Assembly: GCF_009734185.1 (NCBI RefSeq)
Contig: NZ_CP046393.1
Span: 736,501-800,500, forward strand
Direction: 5' to 3'
Length of the DNA stretch: 64,000 nt
Source of the DNA: Commensalibacter melissae
Lineage (GTDB): Bacteria; Pseudomonadota; Alphaproteobacteria; Acetobacterales; Acetobacteraceae
Made by a program: the position numbers and the translations under genes. Positions 44,076 to 52,402 of this stretch are shown here, piece after piece (positions within the stretch are counted from its first letter, which is position 1; the number at the start of each line of letters is the position of its first letter). The notes below the pieces were generated by a model. The model saw nothing but the letters and a program-made list of their open reading frames with translations. It did no database searches and was not told where the DNA came from.

Positions 44076-46550
44076 GTGCCTGCTGGTGAAATTGTTGATC
44101 CAACCAAAAATCCAGTAAATCGTTTGTGGCGTTTTTTTCTGCGAATTGGTATTCCCGTGCTTGGGGTTATTTTGGTTTCTTTTGTCGTGGTTGGGGTAAC
44201 CCTTCATTCTTATCACACGACAAAAGCTGGGATTTCAAAATTATCACATGTGATTTTGCGGACCGAACAATCTAGGATTTCCGAAGAAATATTGTCTTAT
44301 CTCAATCCAGCCACCAAGGGTGGGGGATTGGCGGTTGATATGTTAAGTCATATTCCATCCGAATATAAATGGGGAATGTTTTATAGTTATGCGATGAGCA
44401 GTTTACATCGTACGAAACAGGCTGAATCTTTTTATTTGGCTGATAGTGATGGTCGTTTCAATATGGTTGAACGTGTTCCTGATCATCCTGACCAAGTAAG
44501 GGTTATAACATTGGAGCCAGATCAAAAAGGTGGACGTTTTTTAGAGGAATATCACATTTTTGACAGTAAAAAGGTTATTAAAACACGTTATATGCCAGCC
44601 AACGCCTATGATCCTCGTTTACGTGCCTGGTATCATACAGCAGTTGAAAATAATAAATTGACTTGGTCATCACCTGTTTTGATGCCAACAAAAAAAGGCT
44701 TGGCGGTGACGGCATCTATACCTTTTGTGGATAAAGATGGAAAAAAAAATGTTTTTGCAATGAATATCTCCTTGCAAGAATTGACGAAATTTTTGGCTTC
44801 CATAAAATTGAGCAATAATGCGCGGATCATAATCATTGACAATACTGGTCACATTATTGCCTCTCCCAATCTATTGACCTATTTTGTTGGAAATGAATGG
44901 AATCCTCAAGATTCAAAAATCAATCCTGCGGTAAATCCCGTGATAGCTAGAGCATATGATCAATTTCAGATCCAAGGTTCTGGTATTCATTCCTTTAAAA
45001 TGGAAAAAAAACCTGATCTTGGTCAGGGACAGGATCAGAAAAAAAATTCAAAAAATATTATTGATAAACAGAAACAAGTCGCTGGCAATTATATTTGCGT
45101 AACTTCCAGATTGCCTGATTCAATACAGAAATGGGTTATCATGATTGTTATACCAGAAAAAGATTTTTCTGGTTTTGTAGCTTCAGGTGCAAAGCAGAAT
45201 CTGCTTTTTTCCTTGTTGGTTGTTGCATTGGCCGCATCAATGGCGGGATTACTGATTTATCAGGGACATCGTATGGATAAACTTGGTCTGCGTTTCCAGC
45301 ATATTCAAAATGTGGTTGAACAGGAAAGTGACGCTATAGAGATGGTAGCATCAACTCCGGAAGTTTTTGACCCCAGAAATGAAGCGCTTATTCTTACCGA
45401 AAAACTTTGCAAGCTGGTTTCTGCACATCGAGTCAGTATTTGGCATTTTTCAACTGATCATAAATCCTTGATTTGCAATGATATATATGATCGGACAGAA
45501 GATAATCATGCTGGTGGATATGAATATTCTATTTCGGAATTACCCAATTTTTTTGAATTGCTTGATGCAGGTGAAACAGTTGTTGTGGACAATGCTGAAC
45601 ATGATCAGAGAACGGCTGCATTATATCGATTGTTTATGAGCTCTGTTTCTACTCGATCGCTGATGATTACCCCTGTTTTAGGTAAAAATGGAACAATAGG
45701 GGCAATTCTGGTTGAGGATACGCCTTATCTTTATAATATAAATCATATCACAAAAATTTTTGCGGGGCTGGTTACAATGCGTTTTGTTGCGGCCCAAGTT
45801 GAATTTGACCAGATTGGCAAACACCAAAGACTACACTATGAAAATGGTAAAGTTTTTTCTCAGAAAGAATTTTTGAAAAAAACGGTCAAAGATGATTTGG
45901 AAAATACGGAAAAAGATATTAATCATGATTATCTGATAGATCCGGGTCAGTTTTCAAAAAATAAAATTGATTTTGGTCAATTTGATAAACAAGGTGAACA
46001 AACCATATATCCTGCTGTTGCGATGATGGATATTTCATTTAGTGGGTTTTTGTCTTCTGATATTCAACATACGGTGGAATTAATCAAACCTGTCAAAAAT
46101 TTAGTCATTGTATTGGAGCAAATCGCACAGAAATATGGTATTTTCTACGTAAGAATTATGGGAGGTCATCTGATCGCTGTGACGGGATGTTCAAAGGAGC
46201 CAGACATCACCGCCCCGATCAGATTGGCCCAAGCGGCAATAGATATGCGAGAGGCCTGTCTGGAGATTATTCCCCATAAATATACAAGTTCAACATTTGG
46301 GATTGGAATAGATGTTGGTCCAGCAATCGGGTCCTGGTTTGGCAAGGACGCAAAAACTTTTGCATTATGGGGGCCTGTGGTCGGAATGTCTTCATTGATG
46401 GCACAAATGGCCAAAGATGATGCAACGATTCAAGTGACACAAGAAGCCTATGCGGCTTTAAGAAACGATTTCCTGTTCAGATCAAGAGGAAATTTCTTTA
46501 TTCCTGATATGGGTGTTGCTGATATATTTATTCTTGCTGGCAGACGATGA
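44076..46550 (+). CDS. Membrane sensor with Cache, GAF and degenerate class III cyclase domains
   Basis: The 824-residue protein has two membrane helices (about 23-46 and 375-395) flanking a periplasmic dCache-like domain that includes DPRLRAWYHTA (179-189), a typical Cache motif. A GAF-like domain (about 430-575) follows, then a class III cyclase homology domain (about 645-800). In the last domain the first metal aspartate is kept (D652 in MMDISFSG), but the second is replaced (IMGGHLIA where GD is expected), and the GDxVNxAxR segment reads GPVVGMSSL, losing the Asn and Arg of the transition state. It is therefore probably not an active cyclase. It starts with GTG after a good SD and its stop overlaps the permease gene start. 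Confidence 0.8.
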   Translation: MPAGEIVDPTKNPVNRLWRFFLRIGIPVLGVILVSFVVVGVTLHSYHTTKAGISKLSHVILRTEQSRISEEILSYLNPATKGGGLAVDMLSHIPSEYKWGMFYSYAMSSLHRTKQAESFYLADSDGRFNMVERVPDHPDQVRVITLEPDQKGGRFLEEYHIFDSKKVIKTRYMPANAYDPRLRAWYHTAVENNKLTWSSPVLMPTKKGLAVTASIPFVDKDGKKNVFAMNISLQELTKFLASIKLSNNARIIIIDNTGHIIASPNLLTYFVGNEWNPQDSKINPAVNPVIARAYDQFQIQGSGIHSFKMEKKPDLGQGQDQKKNSKNIIDKQKQVAGNYICVTSRLPDSIQKWVIMIVIPEKDFSGFVASGAKQNLLFSLLVVALAASMAGLLIYQGHRMDKLGLRFQHIQNVVEQESDAIEMVASTPEVFDPRNEALILTEKLCKLVSAHRVSIWHFSTDHKSLICNDIYDRTEDNHAGGYEYSISELPNFFELLDAGETVVVDNAEHDQRTAALYRLFMSSVSTRSLMITPVLGKNGTIGAILVEDTPYLYNINHITKIFAGLVTMRFVAAQVEFDQIGKHQRLHYENGKVFSQKEFLKKTVKDDLENTEKDINHDYLIDPGQFSKNKIDFGQFDKQGEQTIYPAVAMMDISFSGFLSSDIQHTVELIKPVKNLVIVLEQIAQKYGIFYVRIMGGHLIAVTGCSKEPDITAPIRLAQAAIDMREACLEIIPHKYTSSTFGIGIDVGPAIGSWFGKDAKTFALWGPVVGMSSLMAQMAKDDATIQVTQEAYAALRNDFLFRSRGNFFIPDMGVADIFILAGRR

Positions 46551-47575
46551 ACGATTATCAAAATAATAATGACCAGTATACCAAAAGGGGGAGTGCTCCC
46601 AGATCGGATAAACAGGTCGAAACGATTTTATCGAGTTTGAATGATAATGGTATTCATGATGTCGATCAATATATGGAATCCATTCGTATTCGTGAAGCTG
46701 AACAGGAGCAAACATTATATCAACGTTTGAAAACTGTAGAACCGGGTTTCTTTTCGATTTTCAGAAAAATCGGAATTGTTATTTTCTGGTACATGCAGCC
46801 TGTTCTGAATGTAATTGGTTCAGCAACGCGCAGTTATTTTCGGTTTCTTTTGTCTGTTCTGGCAGTTTCATGGGGAGTGCTGGTTGAAAGCATCTCTCCT
46901 CTAACATGGCGCAGGACAGTAAAGTATGAATTCAAAAGAATGGTAGGGTTGGCCATTGGCGGTGGATTTTTCAGCACTTTCTTTACGGCTAGTCTTGCGG
47001 GTTTGGCTGTGGTTTCTCAAGCGATTTTATGGCTTGGCGCAGCAGGATTAACCAAAATGACTGGACCCATCCTGGTTACAGTTCTGGTTCGAGAACTGGC
47101 CCCGGTGCTGGTAGGAATGATTTTATTAGGAAGAAATGGCATTCTGACCGTAACGGAATGCAGTTTACTAGCAATGGGTGGACAGCTTAAATTTTTTACG
47201 TCTATGGGAATAGATGCTTTTATAACCATTGTAGTGCCAAGAGCCTGGGCTTTTACTATTGCCAGTTTTACCCTGGGAATGGTTTTTGGTATTATCTCGT
47301 TATTCATGGGTTACCTGGTAACTTATTTTATGGGGACAATGCATGATTCCATTTGGATGTTCTACAGTAATATCCTCGCCGCAATGACGGGATGGGATTA
47401 TATTCTGGTACCCTCAAAATTTATCGTTATGGGTTTTTTGATTGGTGTTGGTTCTTGTATCACTGGTATGAATGTCAAAGTTACAGATGATCCTGCAACG
47501 TTATTGCCCAAAGGTTTTACGCGCGGTATTTTGCTCATCATGGTGGTTAATATTTTATTTACAATAGGATTTTAG
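46547..47575 (+). CDS. MlaE-like permease of an MCE lipid transport system
   Basis: The 342-residue protein has an N-terminal hydrophilic extension of about 75 residues, an interfacial helix region and the MlaE/YrbE core, including GPILVTVLVRELAPVLVGMI with the family LVREL-P motif, IVVPRAWAFTIASF and a C-terminal VKVTDDPATLLPKGFTRG. The segment that contacts the ATPase diverges from canonical MlaE: GRNGILTVTECSLLAMGGQL replaces the usual GRxGxAxAAELGxM pattern. This divergence accompanies the degenerate ATPase encoded next. The start overlaps the sensor stop by four bases and the ATPase start overlaps its own stop. Confidence 0.85.
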   Translation: MNDYQNNNDQYTKRGSAPRSDKQVETILSSLNDNGIHDVDQYMESIRIREAEQEQTLYQRLKTVEPGFFSIFRKIGIVIFWYMQPVLNVIGSATRSYFRFLLSVLAVSWGVLVESISPLTWRRTVKYEFKRMVGLAIGGGFFSTFFTASLAGLAVVSQAILWLGAAGLTKMTGPILVTVLVRELAPVLVGMILLGRNGILTVTECSLLAMGGQLKFFTSMGIDAFITIVVPRAWAFTIASFTLGMVFGIISLFMGYLVTYFMGTMHDSIWMFYSNILAAMTGWDYILVPSKFIVMGFLIGVGSCITGMNVKVTDDPATLLPKGFTRGILLIMVVNILFTIGF

Positions 47576-48267
47576 TGATGGTGGATAAAATATTATTGAA
47601 TATAGATAACGCCAAACCTTCATTTGAAGAAAGCGCGTTGCCTTATGTGCCATACAATTTAAAATTGCGGGCAGGCGAATGTATCATTGTTGAAACGGGC
47701 AGTATGGAGTTATCAACTGCTTTAGCAGATTTATGTAGTGGTATTGTCAAGTTAGATGAAGGAAGTGTCAAATTTGAAGGGATGGAATGGTCTTCTTTGA
47801 ATGAGCCAAGATTATCTGCCTTAAGGGGAAGAATAGGTCGTATATTTCAACAGGGTGGTTGGGTTGATATGTATCCTGTCGCAATCAATATCTTGATGCC
47901 AATGTTGCATCATTCCTCTTTAGCTATCGATAAATTGACCAAGCAGGCTTTGACACTATGTCGAATTTTTGGTTTGCCTGGTCTTCCCATGGATACGCCT
48001 CGCCATATGATGCCGGTAGATTTACATAGGGCTGCATGTGTGAGGGCCTTGTTGGGAAACCCTGATCTAATTTTATTGGAGCACCCTTTTGAAGGATTTT
48101 CAGAAGATTTGTTATTCCCACTGTTTGAAATGTTGAATACGGCACAAAATAAAGGGGCCGGTGTTATTTGCTTTACACAACAGTTTTCTTTGTGGAATTA
48201 TTATAGGGAACGGGTGACGCATTGGATGCGGTTGCAGGAAAAAGGGTTAACATTGGAAAATCAATAA
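47575..48267 (+). CDS. Degenerate ABC ATPase-like subunit of the MCE system (MlaF-like)
   Basis: The 230-residue protein has the overall MlaF layout but has lost most nucleotide-binding residues. The P-loop reads VETGSMELST (39-48), with no Gly-Lys. The Q-loop FQQGG is kept (91-95). The signature region reads MMPVDLHRA in place of LSGGMRQR. Walker B reads LILLEHP (166-171 region), with His where the catalytic Glu should be, and the H-loop histidine is Gln (FTQQ). It could still dock on the permease but is unlikely to hydrolyse ATP. It starts with GTG at 47575 or ATG at 47578 and overlaps the permease stop. Confidence 0.8.
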   Translation: MMVDKILLNIDNAKPSFEESALPYVPYNLKLRAGECIIVETGSMELSTALADLCSGIVKLDEGSVKFEGMEWSSLNEPRLSALRGRIGRIFQQGGWVDMYPVAINILMPMLHHSSLAIDKLTKQALTLCRIFGLPGLPMDTPRHMMPVDLHRAACVRALLGNPDLILLEHPFEGFSEDLLFPLFEMLNTAQNKGAGVICFTQQFSLWNYYRERVTHWMRLQEKGLTLENQ

Positions 48268-48312
48268 GAATATTTATCCTTAATTGCATGAATGATACGG
48301 TTATAAAATAAA

Positions 48313-49269
48313 ATGTTTAACAGCAAACGATACACAAAAGCGCGACAGTTATTTCAGCTAAGATATGCTAATGAGTGGACAGGTGGTCTTGTTCTTTTAT
48401 GCTTATTAGCATTTATTGGTGCAATTATTGAAGCTGGTGTATTACGGGACTGGCTTACCCCTGCGGCACAACTGAATATTATCCTGCCACAAACAGGTGT
48501 TGACAATCTATCGGTTGGAGATGATGTGGAGGTATTCGGTATTAATGCGGGGACCATACAAAAAATCAATGTCAATTCTGATGGTGGTTTAACGGCAATC
48601 GCAATGCTGGATCCCCAGATCAGAACTTTTATCAGACGAGATAGTACAGTCACCATCAAACGTAAATTTGCCGTAGCAGGTGCCGCTTTTGTTTCTATAA
48701 CAAGAGGATATAGTACGCCGCTAAATTGGCGTTATGCTGTTTTGTCGGCGAAGACAGAGCCTAATCCTGCAGACCAGATTTCACAAATGGTATTGCAAAT
48801 TCATAAACGTATTGTTCCAATTATGGATAGTGCAAAAAATATGATGGCTTCACTTGAAATGACAGTTGAGGGAATTCAACAGGGGCGTGGAACAGTTGGT
48901 CGTTTGGTTAATAATGATGAATTAATCAGAAGAGCTGAAAATATGGTTCAAACAATCAACAATGTTATTGAACAATTGAAACCGATTGAAAATAATATTA
49001 ATCATGTTGTTAAAAATTCTGATAAGGTCATGGTTAATTTCAAAAAAGTTTCCAGAGATTTAAGCAAGGCTTCACCTTCTTTGAAACCGATAGCTAAAAA
49101 TGTTCAAGATGCAACGGCAGAGTTGCCGGATATGATGATTCAATTGCAATCAACAATGGGTGATCTACAACGATTGATTATACAACTGAAAAGTATGTGG
49201 ATATTGGGTGGAAATGGAAAAGCGCCTCATAAAACAAAACGTCTACATGCAAGAGAGGTAAGACCATGA
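48313..49269 (+). CDS. MlaD-like MCE domain substrate-binding protein
   Basis: The 318-residue protein has one N-terminal membrane anchor (about 23-42), one MCE domain (about 52-132, with NLSVGDDVEVFGINAGTI, a textbook MCE strand, and AGAAFVSITRG) and a long helical C-terminal region (about 145-300) rich in coiled-coil residues. MCE proteins form hexameric rings in the periplasm that carry phospholipids. The helical tail is longer than in Escherichia coli MlaD, closer to proteins that form a tube or needle. It overlaps the next gene by four bases (ATGA). Confidence 0.9.
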   Translation: MFNSKRYTKARQLFQLRYANEWTGGLVLLCLLAFIGAIIEAGVLRDWLTPAAQLNIILPQTGVDNLSVGDDVEVFGINAGTIQKINVNSDGGLTAIAMLDPQIRTFIRRDSTVTIKRKFAVAGAAFVSITRGYSTPLNWRYAVLSAKTEPNPADQISQMVLQIHKRIVPIMDSAKNMMASLEMTVEGIQQGRGTVGRLVNNDELIRRAENMVQTINNVIEQLKPIENNINHVVKNSDKVMVNFKKVSRDLSKASPSLKPIAKNVQDATAELPDMMIQLQSTMGDLQRLIIQLKSMWILGGNGKAPHKTKRLHAREVRP

Positions 49270-50210
49270 TAGGAAATTTAGGAAAGATTCCGTTTTGTCT
49301 TACAGGTTTTCTATTTCTGGCAGCATGCGGCGTTACACAAAATGATCCACCTAGAGATGAGCCTTTGCAACGAACTATGGACGTTGCCAAACAGGGAGTA
49401 TTTTATAATCGGTTAAAACAGGCTGAAATAAATTATCTAAAATCATATCAATTTGCTTTAACCCGTGATGATCAGAATGATATTGAGAATGCAGGTTATA
49501 ATTTGGCTGTTGTTCAGTTGGATATGAATAATAAGCAGAAGGCTTATGAAACTGTTCAGGCTGTCCGTAACGAATTATATATTAGAGACGAAAAAAATAG
49601 TCCTCAACTGGATTTAGTTGAAGCAGCCATTTTATACCGGTTGCATCGTCAAGACGAGGCTTTGAGACTTTTACAAAATGCGGTACAAACGTCGCAAGAT
49701 GATATACGGGAACGGGCTTATTTTTTCATAGGATTGATTGCTAACGATCAAAATAATATTTCCCTGTTGGTTAAAGCTTCTCAAAAGCTTGATCAATTAA
49801 TTCTAAAAGATAAAAATGCAAGAAAAGAGGATAGTTGGAAAGCGGATCAAGGTGAATTGCATGCATTGTTGAATTATAGAAATGGGAAATATGATGATGC
49901 TATTACCACGTCAAGATTTGTAGAGGTAAGCCGTCGTCAACAAATTGAATATAGAGCAATGGTTAGGGCGCTTGTTATTCAGGCTATGGCTTATGAATCA
50001 AAAGGTGATCGGATTCAGGCAGCCAATTTATATATAAGGGCTGGCAAAAGTGCCCGATTTTTAAAAGAATATACAGATGCCAAGAATTATTTGTATAAAG
50101 CTGTTGCATTACAGGCTGATCAAATAACTAATAATTTGGCATCTCATGAATTATCAACTGTGAGACAAGAAGAATTTAAAATGAAAGAAAATTCTTTAGA
50201 TAAAAATTAA
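49266..50210 (+). CDS. TPR-type lipoprotein, last gene of the MCE operon
   Basis: The 314-residue protein has a lipobox LAAC (Cys21) after a short hydrophobic signal, so it is probably anchored in the outer or inner membrane. The mature part is alpha-helical with repeated tetratricopeptide-like segments (for example AEINYLKSYQFALTRDDQND, AAILYRLHRQDEALRLLQNA and MAYESKGDRIQAANLYIRAG). It has no enzymatic motif. It overlaps the MCE gene start-to-stop, so it is likely a structural partner of the MCE ring, in the position where MlaC or a lipoprotein such as PqiC is found in other MCE operons. Confidence 0.78.
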   Translation: MIGNLGKIPFCLTGFLFLAACGVTQNDPPRDEPLQRTMDVAKQGVFYNRLKQAEINYLKSYQFALTRDDQNDIENAGYNLAVVQLDMNNKQKAYETVQAVRNELYIRDEKNSPQLDLVEAAILYRLHRQDEALRLLQNAVQTSQDDIRERAYFFIGLIANDQNNISLLVKASQKLDQLILKDKNARKEDSWKADQGELHALLNYRNGKYDDAITTSRFVEVSRRQQIEYRAMVRALVIQAMAYESKGDRIQAANLYIRAGKSARFLKEYTDAKNYLYKAVALQADQITNNLASHELSTVRQEEFKMKENSLDKN

Positions 50211-50227
50211 TGGCAATAATAATAATT

Positions 50228-50626
50228 TTATTTAAGAAATAGAGCTAAAATCGCTAAATATAGCCAACCAAAAATAAGAAGAGTACCTCCGATTGGTGCT
50301 ATGGGTAAAAATGGATGAAAACCGGTAAAACTGATGTAAAAGACACCTGAGCAAAACAAAGTTAATCCTAGAATAAATATACATCCGATTAGAAAAAAAT
50401 GTAAATTTAGTTTCCATATTTTTTGTAATATGGAAACTGATATCAAGGCTAATCCGTGAATGAATAATATATTATCCGCTATTCGACTCATATTTCTGCC
50501 ATCATTAATAAAATATTGATCTGGTAAATGGGAGGTGAGGGAAGAAAATATAACTGCCAGTAAACAGTAAAGTGCCCCGAAGGCGAGAGAAATATTAATA
50601 AATAAAAATTTTCTTTGGAATTCCAT
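50228..50626 (-). CDS. DUF423 family inner-membrane protein
   Basis: The 132-residue protein has four hydrophobic segments and the DUF423 (YgdD) features: LAFGALYCLLAVIFSS at the start, HGLALI, CSGVFYI and PIAPIGGTLLIFGWL near the end. The function of this family is unknown. It converges with the MCE operon, 18 bp from the lipoprotein stop. Confidence 0.88.
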   Translation of the reverse strand: MEFQRKFLFINISLAFGALYCLLAVIFSSLTSHLPDQYFINDGRNMSRIADNILFIHGLALISVSILQKIWKLNLHFFLIGCIFILGLTLFCSGVFYISFTGFHPFLPIAPIGGTLLIFGWLYLAILALFLK

Positions 50627-51035
50627 TTTTCACCTTATTTATACGATTTAAAGAGTTGAAAAAAAACTATTTATGAATTAAGTATAAAAAAATAATATAA
50701 AGATTTAAGATGGCAAAGAGGTTAAAAGAATAATAAAAAAAATTGTGTATTATTAATTATAAAACAAAATTATATTAAAAGTATTTTATAATATTGCAAA
50801 ATATATTAATTTTTTAGGCAATACTAAATAAAAACGTGTAAGTCAAAAAATAACAATTAAGTTTATTAATTCATTGTAAATAGCGAAATAAACTTGAATA
50901 TTTGTTTAAAAAATCGAAAATATTAATTTTTCTAGAGATTTATCACTAGAATTTATCACTTAATAACCAATATAAACCAATAAAAATATTTATACTTAAT
51001 AATAAGCATGATTTTTAAAGTGGGAATTTTTTTTA
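50627..51035. other. AT-rich intergenic region with short direct repeats
   Basis: About 400 bp without a supported gene between the divergent DUF423 and coiled-coil genes. It is among the most AT-rich parts of the window. Near its right end there are two tandem direct repeats: ATTTATCACT at 50938-50947 and 50951-50960, and AACCAATA at 50965-50972 and 50975-50982. Confidence 0.5.
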
Positions 51036-51557
51036 ATGAGAACTGATAATAAAGAAGAAAAATTTTCGAATATAACTGATATAGATGCTGTTAAAAGGGC
51101 GTTGGAAAGTATAGGGGATTCTACAAATAAAAAGACAGTGAAAGAAAAAGGAAATGATAGTTTTCCTAAAAGACGGTTTATCAGGGATCAAGGAGTAATT
51201 GTTAAAAAACAGAATTCAGAAAAATTTTCTAGAAAAACATATTTTCAAGATTTTTCTGTTGATGATAAACTGTCAAAATATAACCGAAAATTATCGATAA
51301 CAAACGAAAAAGATGAAAATAGTTTCAAAACAATTCTTAAACATGTAGAAATACTTGTCGAGAAAATGACATTGATGCAAAAACAAGTCGAGAATTTGGA
51401 AAAATTGAATATTAAACTTTCAGAACAATTCAAGAGTGTGACATCCAGTTTTAATAAACCAAATGAAATTGAGACTGTTGAGGTTATGGAAGATGATGAT
51501 ATTGTTGATGAATTGGGACAAAAACCGGTCAAATGGTGGATTAGAAAGCTTGACTAA
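51036..51557 (+). CDS. Uncharacterised basic/coiled-coil protein
   Basis: The 173-residue protein is hydrophilic and rich in Lys, Asn, Glu and Ser. A basic central stretch (FPKRRFIRDQGVIVKK) precedes a heptad-like coiled coil (about 105-140, with ILVEKMTLMQKQVENLEKLN). An acidic segment and a final VKWWIRKLD close the protein. No signal peptide or enzymatic motif is visible. Its stop overlaps the Nudix start by one base, so the two are translationally coupled. The function is unknown. Confidence 0.7.
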   Translation: MRTDNKEEKFSNITDIDAVKRALESIGDSTNKKTVKEKGNDSFPKRRFIRDQGVIVKKQNSEKFSRKTYFQDFSVDDKLSKYNRKLSITNEKDENSFKTILKHVEILVEKMTLMQKQVENLEKLNIKLSEQFKSVTSSFNKPNEIETVEVMEDDDIVDELGQKPVKWWIRKLD

Positions 51558-52165
51558 TGTCCAAACTGATTGTTAAACATTATGAAAATTTATGGAAAGG
51601 ACATTTTAAACTTGATAGAGCAGAAGCTGTTCAGAAATATTCGGATGGTAATGAAAAGTCTGTCAAGCGTGAAATATTAAGAGTAAATGACAGTGTTGCG
51701 GTTTTATTATTTCGTCATGATAATGGAAACATTATTTTAACTTCACAATGGCGGGCACCTGTTCTTGCAAGAGGTGACGATAATAATCCGGTTATAGAAG
51801 TATGTGCAGGCAACATAGATTCATCAGATTATGATCCCTTAAGAAAAAATCCATTGGAAGCGGCTTATCAAGCTGCTTATCGAGAGGCAAAAGAAGAGAC
51901 AGGTTGGCATATAAATCAGTTGTACCATTTATTTGCCTTGTATAGTTCGCCAGGAATCACAACAGAAAAAATATATTATTTTATCGCTTCCGTGGATAAG
52001 CAAGATCAAAAGGGTGGTGGATTACGACAGGAAGGCGAAAATATTGAAATATTGGAAATGAAATTGACGTTGGCCTTTGAATGGATCAAAGAAAATAAAA
52101 TTGTTGATTTAAAAACGGTATTTTTGTTACAGTATTTCGGTAATAATATTAATCTATTTATGTAA
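51557..52165 (+). CDS. Nudix hydrolase (ADP-ribose pyrophosphatase-like)
   Basis: The 202-residue protein has the Nudix box end REAKEETG (109-116) with E101 seven residues earlier, and an ADP-ribose-pyrophosphatase-like layout: an N-terminal antiparallel domain, TSQWRAPVL before the box, and SSPGITTEKIYYFIA after it. An insertion between CAGNID and the box replaces the first glycine of the classical Gx5E signature. Likely substrates are ADP-ribose or a nucleotide sugar; sequence alone does not decide. It overlaps the coiled-coil gene by one base. Confidence 0.85.
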   Translation: MSKLIVKHYENLWKGHFKLDRAEAVQKYSDGNEKSVKREILRVNDSVAVLLFRHDNGNIILTSQWRAPVLARGDDNNPVIEVCAGNIDSSDYDPLRKNPLEAAYQAAYREAKEETGWHINQLYHLFALYSSPGITTEKIYYFIASVDKQDQKGGGLRQEGENIEILEMKLTLAFEWIKENKIVDLKTVFLLQYFGNNINLFM

Positions 52166-52402
52166 GACCAAATATTTATATGTAATTCAAATAATCTTTT
52201 GGCTGAAAAATCAATATAATTATATCAGTCTGCATCATGTTTTGTAGAAAAAAAGTCGTGCAGACGAAATATTTTATATTTATCTGTCTATACGGTTATA
52301 TTGTTTTTAATTGTAATTAGTGTTGATTTTAACTAGTATTTACTCGTTTATAAATTTAAAACGTGTAAAGATAATTTGTAACAGAAGAATAAGGAATAAG
52401 TC

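Noticed and set aside
46166-47307. Minus-strand open frames opposite the sensor and permease genes
   Set aside because: They mirror well-supported genes of the MCE operon and have no independent start signals.
44076-50210. Annotating the MCE operon as a standard mlaFEDBC system
   Set aside because: Gene order, the sensor at the start, the pseudo-ATPase and the absence of MlaB and MlaC do not match canonical mla operons.
52228-52265. Possible terminator after the Nudix gene
   Set aside because: GTCTGCA/TGCAGAC pairs over only 7 bp with a 24-nt loop and lacks a T run after it, so I did not list it as a feature.
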